Shown here: positions 17,538-24,892 of the stretch, in pieces
Layout: each line of letters begins with the position of its first letter
How positions within the stretch are numbered: position 1 is the first letter of the stretch
IMG/VR virus record: IMGVR_UViG_3300036985_007573
Coordinates: 1 to 51,654 of that record
DNA from: a virus
Length of the DNA stretch: 51,654 bases
Reading direction: 5' to 3' (one strand)
Made by a program: the position numbers and the translations under genes
The notes under the pieces: generated by a model
The model's input: only the letters and a program-made list of their open reading frames with translations
The model's database searches: none
Told to the model about the DNA's origin: nothing

Positions 17538-18096
17538 ATTGGCAATTATCGAAAATGCCGTCTTAGAGCGGGCTTTGCAGTCGATGGAAGATGCTTGGCC
17601 GCACGAACACTCAGATGCCTGGCATCGGTACAGTGGAGCAATGGGCGAAAAGCTGGCTACTTTGCATTGGCGATGTTTGCCAGCGGAAGTATGGCCAGTG
17701 ATTTCCGCCGTCGGATTTCATATGCAGAGGCTTTATTCAGAATGCGTGATTGATTGGCAACTACACGGTGCTGGCCTGCACCAAATCAATCCGGGAGGAT
17801 GCTTGCCACGTCACTTGGATAGTGAGATCCACCCGAGAACAAGACAGACTCGATGGCTATCTGCTGTTTTGTTCACTCACAATTCTCCACAAGAGTCAGA
17901 TGGCGCACTTATTTTGGAAGGCAAAGTCTCAATACGACCACAACGGGGCACATTGGTGATTTTCGAGACCCCAAATCAGTGGCATGAAGTTTTGCCGACG
18001 ACAGTAAAGCGAAAAACCGTCGCACTGTTTGGGTATCGCGATGAAGTATCTGAAGGCAGAGCATCGGCTTTGTTTGAACCAGTGGGGAAAAAATGA
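17530..18096 (+). CDS. 2OG-Fe(II) oxygenase (prolyl-hydroxylase-like)
   Basis: A 188-residue protein with the double-stranded beta-helix signature: iron ligands H95 and D97 in PRHLDSE and H152 in NQWHEV, with R161/K162 placed to hold 2-oxoglutarate. It would hydroxylate a protein or small molecule with O2 and 2-oxoglutarate. It sits inside the sugar cassette, overlapping the methyltransferase by 8 bases and followed by an ATGA junction. The substrate is unknown. Confidence 0.75.
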   Translation: MAELAIIENAVLERALQSMEDAWPHEHSDAWHRYSGAMGEKLATLHWRCLPAEVWPVISAVGFHMQRLYSECVIDWQLHGAGLHQINPGGCLPRHLDSEIHPRTRQTRWLSAVLFTHNSPQESDGALILEGKVSIRPQRGTLVIFETPNQWHEVLPTTVKRKTVALFGYRDEVSEGRASALFEPVGKK

Positions 18097-18260
18097 GAAT
18101 CATTACGCTGGTGATTTTGAATGCAATTTTAGTCGCCATGTTTCCGAATGCTTTGGGCAGATTGGATGTTGAGTCTGAGCGGCAACAGGCATGGGCTCAG
18201 TATTACGAAGACACGAAAGATCTTAGCAATGGATTTGACGACCGTCATCGTCTCCGTTGA
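18093..18260 (+). CDS. 55-residue signal-anchored small protein
   Basis: A short gene starting ATGA at the oxygenase stop, after GGGGAAAA. The N terminus MRIITLVILNAILVAMFP is a hydrophobic signal or anchor, and the rest is charged (DVESERQQAWAQYYED). It overlaps the next gene's start by 32 bases. It could be a small membrane or periplasmic partner of the cassette. Function unknown. Confidence 0.5.
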   Translation: MRIITLVILNAILVAMFPNALGRLDVESERQQAWAQYYEDTKDLSNGFDDRHRLR

Positions 18261-18954
18261 ATTCAGTGACTTCCTGTCAATGACGCTGCCCTGGAATCAG
18301 AAGTCACTCGGCCGAATCCTTGTCGTGACGGATCCGGAAGACGAAGCAACGATTGCAGTAGCAGAGCAGCACGGCGCGGAGATCCTGACGACCAAAGTAT
18401 TTGAGCAGCGGAATGCGTATTTCAATAAGTGGTCTGCTGTCAATCAGGGGCTCGACTATCTGTCGGCAAATGAGTGGTGTCTGATTCTGGATTCAGACAT
18501 TCTCCTGCCACAGGAGTGGCCTGTGTTTCGGCCAAAGGTTGGGAATCTGTATCAGGCGAGGAGATTGCAGGTTCCGGACTGGAAGAAGAAGATCGAGCCA
18601 GAGAAGCACTGGAAACGATACCGAAAAATTACCGAGCGCCCGAGCGGATACTTCCATCTGTTCCACGCCAAGGATCCCCGGGGATCAAGATACCTCGACT
18701 GCTGGCGATGGTGCGGCACTGGTGACTGGGAGTTTCAGGACCGGCGGCCCGAGGCGTCGAAAGTCCTGATGCCGTTTGATGTAGTGCATCTGGGTACACC
18801 TGAAGTAAACTGGTGTGGTCGGTCGGAAATGTTCTGTGATGGAAGCATGCACAGCAAAGCCACGGAGCGAAGGCTGATGGCGCAGAGCCTTCGTCGCCAG
18901 ACCAGAATCAATGCAGGGCTCGACGATAAGTACCAAGGGGATCGGATTCAGTGA
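18229..18954 (+). CDS. Family 2-like glycosyltransferase
   Basis: A 241-residue protein with the GT-A features of a nucleotide-binding N terminus (LTTVIVSVEFSDFL), NKWSAVNQGLDYL and the metal-binding DSDI in CLILDSDILLP. Later come WRWCGTGDWEFQDR and HLG. It would use a nucleotide sugar. The start at 18229 is judged from alignment to the family, since the ribosome site is weak; an earlier start at 18148 would add 27 unlikely residues. It overlaps the small signal-anchored gene. Confidence 0.65.
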   Translation: MDLTTVIVSVEFSDFLSMTLPWNQKSLGRILVVTDPEDEATIAVAEQHGAEILTTKVFEQRNAYFNKWSAVNQGLDYLSANEWCLILDSDILLPQEWPVFRPKVGNLYQARRLQVPDWKKKIEPEKHWKRYRKITERPSGYFHLFHAKDPRGSRYLDCWRWCGTGDWEFQDRRPEASKVLMPFDVVHLGTPEVNWCGRSEMFCDGSMHSKATERRLMAQSLRRQTRINAGLDDKYQGDRIQ

Positions 18955-19676
18955 AAGTCGTGCTGTTCATCTTGAGCGAGTATTTCGAAGTCGACAGCTC
19001 GAAGTATCGGCTGGCGATCACTAACGAAACACTGATCCCGAGCCTGCGCGTGATGGACCGCAATGGCCACGATGTTTCGGTGGTTCTGCGAATGAGTCCG
19101 ATGGATCCCAGGTGGACGGCCAGAGTTGCGGCGTTTGAGTCCTCGGGGCTTCCGGGCTGTCTGTGGCATAACCATCGCAGGATCTCGTTCGCCAAGGGAC
19201 CGCCTCCGTATGTTGAAGTGAACCTGCCAGATGATCTGGCGCTCAGTCCGGACTGGCTTATGAAGACGATGAGCATCGTTGAGTCGATACCCGAGGGGGA
19301 ACAGAACGTCTGGGTCAATAGCCACGCAGGCTGCGTGTTCGATGCTGAGGGTATTCGGGAATGCCGATCGGTGAACAGTGGATTCAAATGCAGACTCGTC
19401 CGGACACTGAAGCGAATGCCGGCGATTGGAGTCCCGGGGCCTGAAGATCCAATCTGGATGCAGCCACAGCACAAAATGATGTCCGGAGTGGAGATCGAGT
19501 CTTATTCAGAAAATGTTCTGAATAAGTTTTGCTGGGATTCAATTCATCTGAATACACTCCGAAGGTATTGCGAGTTGCGTGTGTGTACAGGCACCTCGGC
19601 CGGTGCAACGTCATATCGTCACCGCAGCAAATCAGTTATTCACGCAAGAGATTATCGAGGCGGGCGTCTCCGATGA
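18951..19676 (+). CDS. Putative rhamnosyltransferase-like glycosyltransferase
   Basis: A 241-residue protein starting with GTG that overlaps the previous stop; AAGGGG lies 10 bases upstream. RLAITNETLIPSLRVMDRNG and the later VNLPDDLALSPDWL resemble the putative rhamnosyl transferase family (PF11316 type). WVNSHAGCVFD follows. It is the third glycosyltransferase-like gene in this cassette. It ends ATGA into a membrane protein gene. Confidence 0.55.
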   Translation: MKVVLFILSEYFEVDSSKYRLAITNETLIPSLRVMDRNGHDVSVVLRMSPMDPRWTARVAAFESSGLPGCLWHNHRRISFAKGPPPYVEVNLPDDLALSPDWLMKTMSIVESIPEGEQNVWVNSHAGCVFDAEGIRECRSVNSGFKCRLVRTLKRMPAIGVPGPEDPIWMQPQHKMMSGVEIESYSENVLNKFCWDSIHLNTLRRYCELRVCTGTSAGATSYRHRSKSVIHARDYRGGRLR

Positions 19677-19987
19677 GTCTTACAGAGCTGTTTGTATTCT
19701 GGCTCGCCGTGTTCGGCGTGAGCATTACCGTTTCGCAATTGCACGGGCCATTCGGGCTCTGCAGCAGACTTCGTCAGTTTGTGTGGGCGAAAACGAAGAG
19801 TGAATGGATCCGTGACGGCATTTATTGCCCGATCTGCGTGTCCTTCTGGGCTTCGATACCGTTGGCTGTGCTTGTGAGCCCCCATTTGACGGTGATTGAG
19901 TTCATCGGCGTTTGGTTCAGTGGCGTAGGATTCACGGCTACAGTCAAATATCTGTCGCCTCCGGGTGATCCCGAAGGCGGAGCATAA
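19673..19987 (+). CDS. DUF1360-like membrane protein
   Basis: A 104-residue protein with about three hydrophobic segments (LFVFWLAVFGVSITVS, FWASIPLAVLV, FIGVWFSGVGFTATV) and a CPICVSFW motif typical of the DUF1360 family found in phages. It lies between the sugar cassette and the lysis genes. A role in lysis or membrane remodelling is possible. It is followed by a structured terminator. Confidence 0.6.
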   Translation: MSLTELFVFWLAVFGVSITVSQLHGPFGLCSRLRQFVWAKTKSEWIRDGIYCPICVSFWASIPLAVLVSPHLTVIEFIGVWFSGVGFTATVKYLSPPGDPEGGA

Positions 19988-20052
19988 TCCTGTCGGGGAT
20001 GCCATTCCGAAAGGATTGGAACGCCCCTCTCCGGCAGGGTTTTCTTTTCTGG
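19988..20052 (+). terminator. Structured terminator before the holin gene
   Basis: CCTGTCGG near 19990 can pair with CCGGCAGG near 20031 (8 bp, one G-U), closing over an inner hairpin CCATTCC-GAAA-GGATTGG with one mismatch. TTTTCTTTTC follows. It would end the tail/sugar transcript or regulate entry to lysis genes. The fold was worked out by eye. Confidence 0.5.
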
Positions 20053-20061
20053 AGAGTTGAG

Positions 20062-20229
20062 ATGAACGAGAAAGTTCTTGGCGCATTGGTTCGGCATGTT
20101 TTGACGATTGCCGCAGGGGCTCTTGTGAGCAAGGGCATTCTGGAGTCATCCACCGTTGAACCACTGGTTGGTGGGTTAATGGCGGTGATTGGCGTTGGCT
20201 GGAGTGTGTTTCAGAAGGTGAAGGCATGA
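20062..20229 (+). CDS. Holin-like small membrane protein
   Basis: A 55-residue protein with two hydrophobic helices (VLTIAAGALVSKGIL and LVGGLMAVIGVGWSVF) joined by ESSTVEP. This pattern is like the Pam3-gp28 group of phage holins. It would form inner-membrane lesions at the time of lysis. A papain-fold lysin candidate lies 600 bases on. GGAGAG lies upstream, and the stop overlaps the next start as ATGA. Confidence 0.6.
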   Translation: MNEKVLGALVRHVLTIAAGALVSKGILESSTVEPLVGGLMAVIGVGWSVFQKVKA

Positions 20230-20507
20230 ACATTGAAATCAACTGGACGATGGTCACAGGTGTTCTGATGATTGTTTCCGGAGCGGCGTGGTCTGCCTGG
20301 GGAGCAATTAGAAAACTCATTCCGGTGAAAAAGTCGTCCGTTGTTTCATCTGGTGGAACTTCGCAGGCAGATTGGGTCAAAGAGATCTGCTCTGTCTGCG
20401 AACCTATTCCGGCAGAGAAGACTCTGGAGATCCTGAAAGCGGGTTTCACACGGACACAAGCTTTAGAGGCTGTTGTGAAGTGTTTAACGGAAGGAGCGAA
20501 GCCTTGA
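20226..20507 (+). CDS. Single-span membrane protein of the lysis cassette
   Basis: A 93-residue protein with one membrane helix near the N terminus (VTGVLMIVSGAAWSAWGAI), then a basic patch and a soluble C-terminal region with EICSVCEPIPAEKTLEIL. It is coupled to the holin-like gene before it and, by TTGA, to the gene after. It could be a holin regulator or antiholin. Function inferred from location only. Confidence 0.55.
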   Translation: MNIEINWTMVTGVLMIVSGAAWSAWGAIRKLIPVKKSSVVSSGGTSQADWVKEICSVCEPIPAEKTLEILKAGFTRTQALEAVVKCLTEGAKP

Positions 20508-20854
20508 AACCTCCTGTCGCGTTGCTTTTGATTGGCGGCCTGATGCTGGCCATCGCAGGGACGATCGACAATTCGCCGGCGTCACGCAAGCAATCTTCTC
20601 TCGACGCTGCAGGAACGGCGTTCAGGAAGTATGAGTCTGCTTGGCGAGATGCTCAGAAAGGCCTTGCTGAGCGATTGGAGCGAGGCGAGATCACTTCCGA
20701 GTCTGATGCCTCGAAATGGTTCGGTTCAGCGAATGCTGCAGCAATGAAGGCGGCGTTTCAGCCTCTGGTTGAAACAGAGTACGAAGTTTTTGGCGGCGAC
20801 AAGTGGACAGCTCAATCTCAAGCGAAGTTTATCAGAGGTTATGTCAATGAGTGA
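20504..20854 (+). CDS. Signal-anchored protein of the lysis cassette
   Basis: A 116-residue protein with a TTG start overlapping the previous stop; AGGAG lies 8 bases upstream. The N terminus (PPVALLLIGGLMLAIAG) is a signal anchor. The remainder is a helical, charged domain (FRKYESAWRDAQKGLAERLE). The topology resembles a spanin or periplasmic accessory, but no pair could be proven. Confidence 0.5.
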   Translation: MKPPVALLLIGGLMLAIAGTIDNSPASRKQSSLDAAGTAFRKYESAWRDAQKGLAERLERGEITSESDASKWFGSANAAAMKAAFQPLVETEYEVFGGDKWTAQSQAKFIRGYVNE

Positions 20855-21704
20855 ACGCCCCGGCCTCATCATTCCTTCTGCGGAAGAATTTCAGTACGTC
20901 AACAGCACGATGCTGGTGAAGGCGATTGATGCTCGCGACTTCCCAAATTGGGAACAGCGACTGCTCGATCCGAAGAACGATCCATGCCCGCACATGGAGA
21001 TTGAACGACAGCAGAGATCGGACTGCCAGGGGAATGCAGCGGCCAACGGCGCGGAGAAGCGAACGTGGTATTGCACTGGAGTGATGCCGAAGCTCTCTGA
21101 AATGTATGCGTACAATGCCTCGGAGTATGTGACCGGCACAAAGTACGTTGGGCTGGATCAGGGCACGACGATGACCAGCGGAGTCATCATTCAGACAAAG
21201 GGAATCACAACTCTCGGAGTAGCTCCCGGGATTCCCATGGAGTCAATCTGGTCTTATTCCAGTTACGAGAAATCGGCCTCGCGGTTTGCCACGCGAGCGA
21301 AGCAAACGAAGATTGAAACAGCGAACATTACCGAGCATGGTGAGATGCCGGACTTTCAGGGAATGCTGATTGCTGTCGCGGCCGGTGGTACTGGACACAT
21401 CGGCACGAACTGGAATGTGAGCTGGCAATCGCTGAATGGCAAGAACTTGATGGACCGAAAGCCAATTGGCGGCGGTGGCCATGCCACCGAGATTATTTGG
21501 GCCTACAAGATCAATGGGAAATGGTATCTTGTCGTGTGGAATTCACACGGTTACGGATACTATTTGATGAGCCAGCGAGCGTATGAAGAGCATCGAGACT
21601 GGCAGCCATACGGAGCATACCTGCTGATGCCGGATCAGCCGGTGAAGCGTTTCGAGGATCGCCGGGTGACTGGCGGCGGATACATTTTGGGGAATGTTGC
21701 ATGA
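20847..21704 (+). CDS. Papain-like cysteine peptidase, probable endolysin
   Basis: A 285-residue protein with the catalytic order of C1-type peptidases: C60 in RSDCQGNAAANG (with Q61 nearby), H212 in GGGGHATEI and N232 in VVWNSHG, which mirrors the NSWG motif of papains. It has no signal peptide. It lies in the holin block, so cleavage of the host cell wall peptide is the most likely role. ATG 20847 has AGAGG 8 bases upstream and overlaps the previous gene by 8 bases. Confidence 0.65.
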   Translation: MSERPGLIIPSAEEFQYVNSTMLVKAIDARDFPNWEQRLLDPKNDPCPHMEIERQQRSDCQGNAAANGAEKRTWYCTGVMPKLSEMYAYNASEYVTGTKYVGLDQGTTMTSGVIIQTKGITTLGVAPGIPMESIWSYSSYEKSASRFATRAKQTKIETANITEHGEMPDFQGMLIAVAAGGTGHIGTNWNVSWQSLNGKNLMDRKPIGGGGHATEIIWAYKINGKWYLVVWNSHGYGYYLMSQRAYEEHRDWQPYGAYLLMPDQPVKRFEDRRVTGGGYILGNVA

Positions 21705-22330
21705 GATGTTTGCTGCTGTTATTTGTGTGTGGATGTGCTGCTGTTGAAGCGACTCCGAAGGAGGGCCCGTCACTGCCTCGTGATGTTATGGACGCAATCA
21801 TCCGACAGGCGGACAATCAGACGGCCATTCTTGCGAAACTCGACGCCATCGAGTCGAAGACTCAGGAGATTCAGTCTGCGGTTGAATCTCAGAAAGCAGT
21901 TCCGGAAGAAAAGCCTGCAATTGAGGTGAAGGTAAAAGATCCCGGGGTTCCGCTTTACGTATCGACAATCCCGGGATGTCTTCCCTGTCAGAAACTCAAG
22001 GACGACTTGGAAGCTGGTAAGTTCGAAGGCTTCGATGTGCAGTTTGTTGATGATCCGAATGTCAATCTGTATCCGAGGATCCGGTACGACGATCCCGATC
22101 GTCCGGGGAATTCGGCATGGATGACAGGATACAACTCACAAACGATTGGTTTTCTCAAGTCTCGATTGCTGAAAGGTGACTCAGATGCCGTTGGCCAAAG
22201 TCCGCAGACAGGTTCCAGGCAAAGCGGCAGCCGAGTTGCTGTTCCGGTTGTTCAGAGGCGAACAAGTCGAAATCGCGGGTTTCTCGGTTTGTTTGGCTCC
22301 TCCAATTGCGCTTCCGGAACCTGTCGTTGA
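21701..22330 (+). CDS. Thioredoxin-fold lipoprotein candidate
   Basis: A 209-residue protein. Residues 1-15 (MRCLLLLFVCGCAAV) are a signal peptide with a plausible lipobox at VCGC. Residues 30-65 form a coiled coil. Residues 80-155 resemble glutaredoxin or thioredoxin, with C93-LP-C96 in PGCLPCQKLKDDL. The last 50 residues are low in complexity and end in CASGTC. It would act at the cell envelope as a redox protein or an odd outer-membrane lysis factor. It starts ATGA after the peptidase. Confidence 0.6.
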   Translation: MRCLLLLFVCGCAAVEATPKEGPSLPRDVMDAIIRQADNQTAILAKLDAIESKTQEIQSAVESQKAVPEEKPAIEVKVKDPGVPLYVSTIPGCLPCQKLKDDLEAGKFEGFDVQFVDDPNVNLYPRIRYDDPDRPGNSAWMTGYNSQTIGFLKSRLLKGDSDAVGQSPQTGSRQSGSRVAVPVVQRRTSRNRGFLGLFGSSNCASGTCR

Positions 22331-22478
22331 CGGTGATTCGATCCGATGGACGTTTCAAAGTGGAATCAGGATCGGAACTCCCGGTCCTGATTCTGTTGTG
22401 ACAGAAATTGTGCAGACTGAATCGGAGATCCGGTTCAAGGTTGGCATGTGGGCAACAGTGATTTTGGAGCTAACATGA
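22185..22478 (+). CDS. 97-residue protein overlapping the lipoprotein tail
   Basis: It starts at ATG 22185 with AAAGG 8 bases upstream and overlaps the previous gene by 146 bases in another frame. The N terminus is basic (MPLAKVRRQVPGKAAAELLF). The middle, IALPEPVVDGDSIRWTF, looks like a small beta domain. It is coupled by ATGA to the next gene, which supports it. Function unknown. Confidence 0.5.
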   Translation: MPLAKVRRQVPGKAAAELLFRLFRGEQVEIAGFSVCLAPPIALPEPVVDGDSIRWTFQSGIRIGTPGPDSVVTEIVQTESEIRFKVGMWATVILELT

Positions 22479-22807
22479 GCATCGAGAACGAACTGGCGGT
22501 GGCTTTTGACTGCCATTCTCTGCTTGCCGACAATCAGCGGGCAACGCCGGCAGAGGTTCGGCGGGACAAGAAAAGAACAGAGAAACGCCAGAGGATTCTG
22601 GCGATTCAGGACAGGTTCGCCGATGTGTGGGAGTCCGATCAGCGGCCTGAATCCAGAGAAGCGGCTGTGGCCATGCTGACTCCTTTGGCCACTTACATGT
22701 TGAGCTTTGTGTTCAGGATGCTGGCAAGGAAAGTGATCGAGTGGCTGTGGGACAGGTACACCAAAGCCGAAGCATGTGGGGAGTTCCACCTAGCGGTTTC
22801 CAGATAA
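22475..22807 (+). CDS. Basic helical protein with C-terminal hydrophobic helix
   Basis: A 110-residue protein with a charged region RRDKKRTEKRQRILAIQDRF and then a hydrophobic helix (AMLTPLATYMLSFVFRMLAR). It starts after GGAG, overlapping the previous stop as ATGA. Possible membrane-associated accessory of the lysis block. Not recognised. Confidence 0.55.
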   Translation: MSIENELAVAFDCHSLLADNQRATPAEVRRDKKRTEKRQRILAIQDRFADVWESDQRPESREAAVAMLTPLATYMLSFVFRMLARKVIEWLWDRYTKAEACGEFHLAVSR

Positions 22808-22874
22808 TCTGTTGCGTGAAATTCGGTGTTTGATAGTATCAGCAGGACAAACACCCCTTGCCGGACTGGACGCG

Positions 22875-23066
22875 ATGGATGAAAATGAGAAAAAAGATGA
22901 TGGCATCGACATCAACATGCCCGGATTCCAGGGCAGCGTTGACAAAAACGTCTTGATGGCCATTGTTCATTACATGGGACCCCATCTCTGGGTGATCGTT
23001 TACACGACTGGATGGGGAATTGCAGCAATCACTCTTGGATATGCAGTGAGTCTTGTATGGAACTGA
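22875..23066 (+). CDS. Small single-span membrane protein
   Basis: A 63-residue protein with an acidic N terminus (MDENEKKDDGIDINM) and one C-terminal membrane helix (GWGIAAITLGYAVSLVW). The ribosome site is weak. It overlaps the next gene by 10 bases. Function unknown. Confidence 0.5.
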   Translation: MDENEKKDDGIDINMPGFQGSVDKNVLMAIVHYMGPHLWVIVYTTGWGIAAITLGYAVSLVWN

Positions 23067-23530
23067 CCACCGAATTTTACCGAGCGGCAATGGTGTCGTG
23101 GACGTGCTTTATTTTTGGCATGATCCTTTTCCATGGTTATCGGAATTGTCGGTCAAGCCAGAATTTGAGTAAGATCCTGCTTTGGCTTTCGCCAGCAGTC
23201 CTGACAGCGTATGGACTTCATTCTGTTCAGGTGTGTGATCAGATTTTAGCAGCAAGGGGACAGAAAGTTGACAGCCGCGTTTTTCTCACAAGACTCGACA
23301 CAGTCCGACTTCGTAGCGGAGCCATCATCACTTCCGAGCAGTTCTCCAACTCCACCGTTTCAAGACGGCTGTCATCTGCAGGAGGACGCACTGGACGAAA
23401 CTTTCAGTCAATTGGATCTGCTGTTGGTCCAGATGGATCAGCGGAGAGAGGCGTTGTTTCAGTGCAGGCACAGAATTTCGATCAGTCAGGCGATCAGCAG
23501 GATCTCACATCCTCAGCCTCTCAGTTCTGA
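23057..23530 (+). CDS. Two-helix membrane protein with disordered tail
   Basis: A 157-residue protein with two hydrophobic helices near the N terminus (AAMVSWTCFIFGMILFHG and ILLWLSPAVLTAYGL) and a Ser/Gln/Gly-rich C terminus. The coding region from 23268 on is also read in a second frame by the next gene. The membrane part is outside the overlap and is convincing. Confidence 0.5.
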   Translation: MELTTEFYRAAMVSWTCFIFGMILFHGYRNCRSSQNLSKILLWLSPAVLTAYGLHSVQVCDQILAARGQKVDSRVFLTRLDTVRLRSGAIITSEQFSNSTVSRRLSSAGGRTGRNFQSIGSAVGPDGSAERGVVSVQAQNFDQSGDQQDLTSSASQF

Positions 23531-23639
23531 TTGGTTGAAGGCAGCAGAAGAGGCGCACTCTGCTCGCGAGAAGATGAATGCCCTGCGACGTGCAGTGGCA
23601 CTGCAGCGGGATAGGACAACAGGAATTAAAATCGAATGA
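23268..23639 (+). CDS. Helical protein nested over the preceding gene
   Basis: A 123-residue protein starting with TTG; AAGGGG lies 8 bases upstream. The first 35 residues are Ser/Pro-rich, and the rest is helical (LDETFSQLDLLLVQMDQRRE and EEAHSAREKMNALRRAVAL). It overlaps its neighbour by 263 bases in another frame, and its stop forms ATGA with the next start. There is no lipobox, so it is not a clear Rz1-type spanin. Confidence 0.5.
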   Translation: MTAAFFSQDSTQSDFVAEPSSLPSSSPTPPFQDGCHLQEDALDETFSQLDLLLVQMDQRREALFQCRHRISISQAISRISHPQPLSSDWLKAAEEAHSAREKMNALRRAVALQRDRTTGIKIE

Positions 23640-24193
23640 CAGCTTACACGACAGCAGTTGGACTGGGCTTAACAGGGACGGATGCAGAGCAGGTAGCAAT
23701 CCTGCAAACACTGACAGCGGGGCGTATTGACCCGCAAGACGTGCGGCGATGGTGTCGCGAGAATGGGCTATGGTATCGCAAGCCAGACGGCACAATGGGC
23801 GGCACACTCCAGCAGGTTTACGCGACGTGCACGCCGCAGCATCAGGCTGGACTGGATCAGTTTTTCGCGGCCGTGTTCGGCGATTCCGCGGTAAGCCTGC
23901 GAACCACGGAGCCGCAATACTCTCAGCAGGTCTGGGGCATTGTCGCGATGATTGCGGCGTTAGTCCCGCAGTCCTCGGGGCTGGTAGATTCGTTCTATTC
24001 GTTGGACGGGGGGCGACCGTACAAAGATCTGACAGTCAATGAGTTCGCTGCACAGCGAGCGGATTACGAGCGTCTTGCGGCGGCAGACGCCTGGGCGGCA
24101 AGCGTAATGAATGAGACGATTCAGCCTGCGTTATCCGATCCTGACAGAACACTTGCAAGCGTGCAGGCTGCATTTGCATCGGTGATGACATGA
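23636..24193 (+). CDS. Structural/fibre-region protein, unknown
   Basis: A 185-residue protein (MTAYTTAVGLGLTGTDAEQV) with helical character. It is linked by ATGA to genes on both sides. It opens a block that ends with repeat-bearing fibre proteins, so a virion role is likely. Codon choice looks more GC-rich than in the preceding block, judged by eye. Confidence 0.55.
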   Translation: MTAYTTAVGLGLTGTDAEQVAILQTLTAGRIDPQDVRRWCRENGLWYRKPDGTMGGTLQQVYATCTPQHQAGLDQFFAAVFGDSAVSLRTTEPQYSQQVWGIVAMIAALVPQSSGLVDSFYSLDGGRPYKDLTVNEFAAQRADYERLAAADAWAASVMNETIQPALSDPDRTLASVQAAFASVMT

Positions 24194-24891
24194 CCGTGTC
24201 ATTTATTTCGTCAGCCGGGGCTGAGGCCACTACTCTCACAATGCCGTCGCATCAGGCTGGCGATTTGATTGTCATGCTGGCGATGCGGTACAACTCTCTT
24301 AGCGGCGGTACGATTCCGACAGGCTGGACTTATAGATATTTGAGTCAACGTAATGGCTCGTTTGTTGCGTTTGCTTGCGGCGTGTTTTTTCGAATTGCAG
24401 CGTCGTCAGCAGAGACATCAGGGACGTGGACAAACTGGACGCATCTGTTAGCGTGCGTGTATCGTGACGATGTTAATTATCTGTGTCTCGGCAGTCCGGT
24501 GTACAACCGCGCAACCGGCACCAGCGTATCGTATTCGGCAAAAACAGCGAATGGCGTCAGCAATGCTGCAGGCGCATTAGGCGGGGCCATGGCAGTCGCC
24601 ACGGGTTGGGTATTGGGGCTGGGAGCAACGCATCTTAACACCTCCGGCATTGACACACCGCCTTCAGGCATGACGCATCGAGGGATGTTGACAGGCGCTA
24701 CAAACGGGCGGATTGCAATCGCCGACACGAACGCAGCGGTGGCATCGTTTACGGCTGCTGCGACGACTGTTGCAGCGAGCGCAGACTGGTGGACAAATAC
24801 GGTCGAAATTATCGACACGGGCACGCCAAAGGCAGCGGCATCAGGTGGACTATTTATCGGGTCCGGTATGTCCGGCGGAATGAGGGGCTGA
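24190..24891 (+). CDS. Fibre-associated beta-rich protein
   Basis: A 233-residue protein with the sequence style of phage receptor-binding accessory proteins: MTVSFISSAGAEATTLTM, then TGWTYRYLSQRNGSFVAFA, many Ala, Gly, Ser and Thr, and a glycine-rich end (GGLFIGSGMSGGMRG). It lies directly before the repeat-bearing fibre gene. Not assigned to a family. Confidence 0.5.
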   Translation: MTVSFISSAGAEATTLTMPSHQAGDLIVMLAMRYNSLSGGTIPTGWTYRYLSQRNGSFVAFACGVFFRIAASSAETSGTWTNWTHLLACVYRDDVNYLCLGSPVYNRATGTSVSYSAKTANGVSNAAGALGGAMAVATGWVLGLGATHLNTSGIDTPPSGMTHRGMLTGATNGRIAIADTNAAVASFTAAATTVAASADWWTNTVEIIDTGTPKAAASGGLFIGSGMSGGMRG

Positions 24892-24892
24892 G

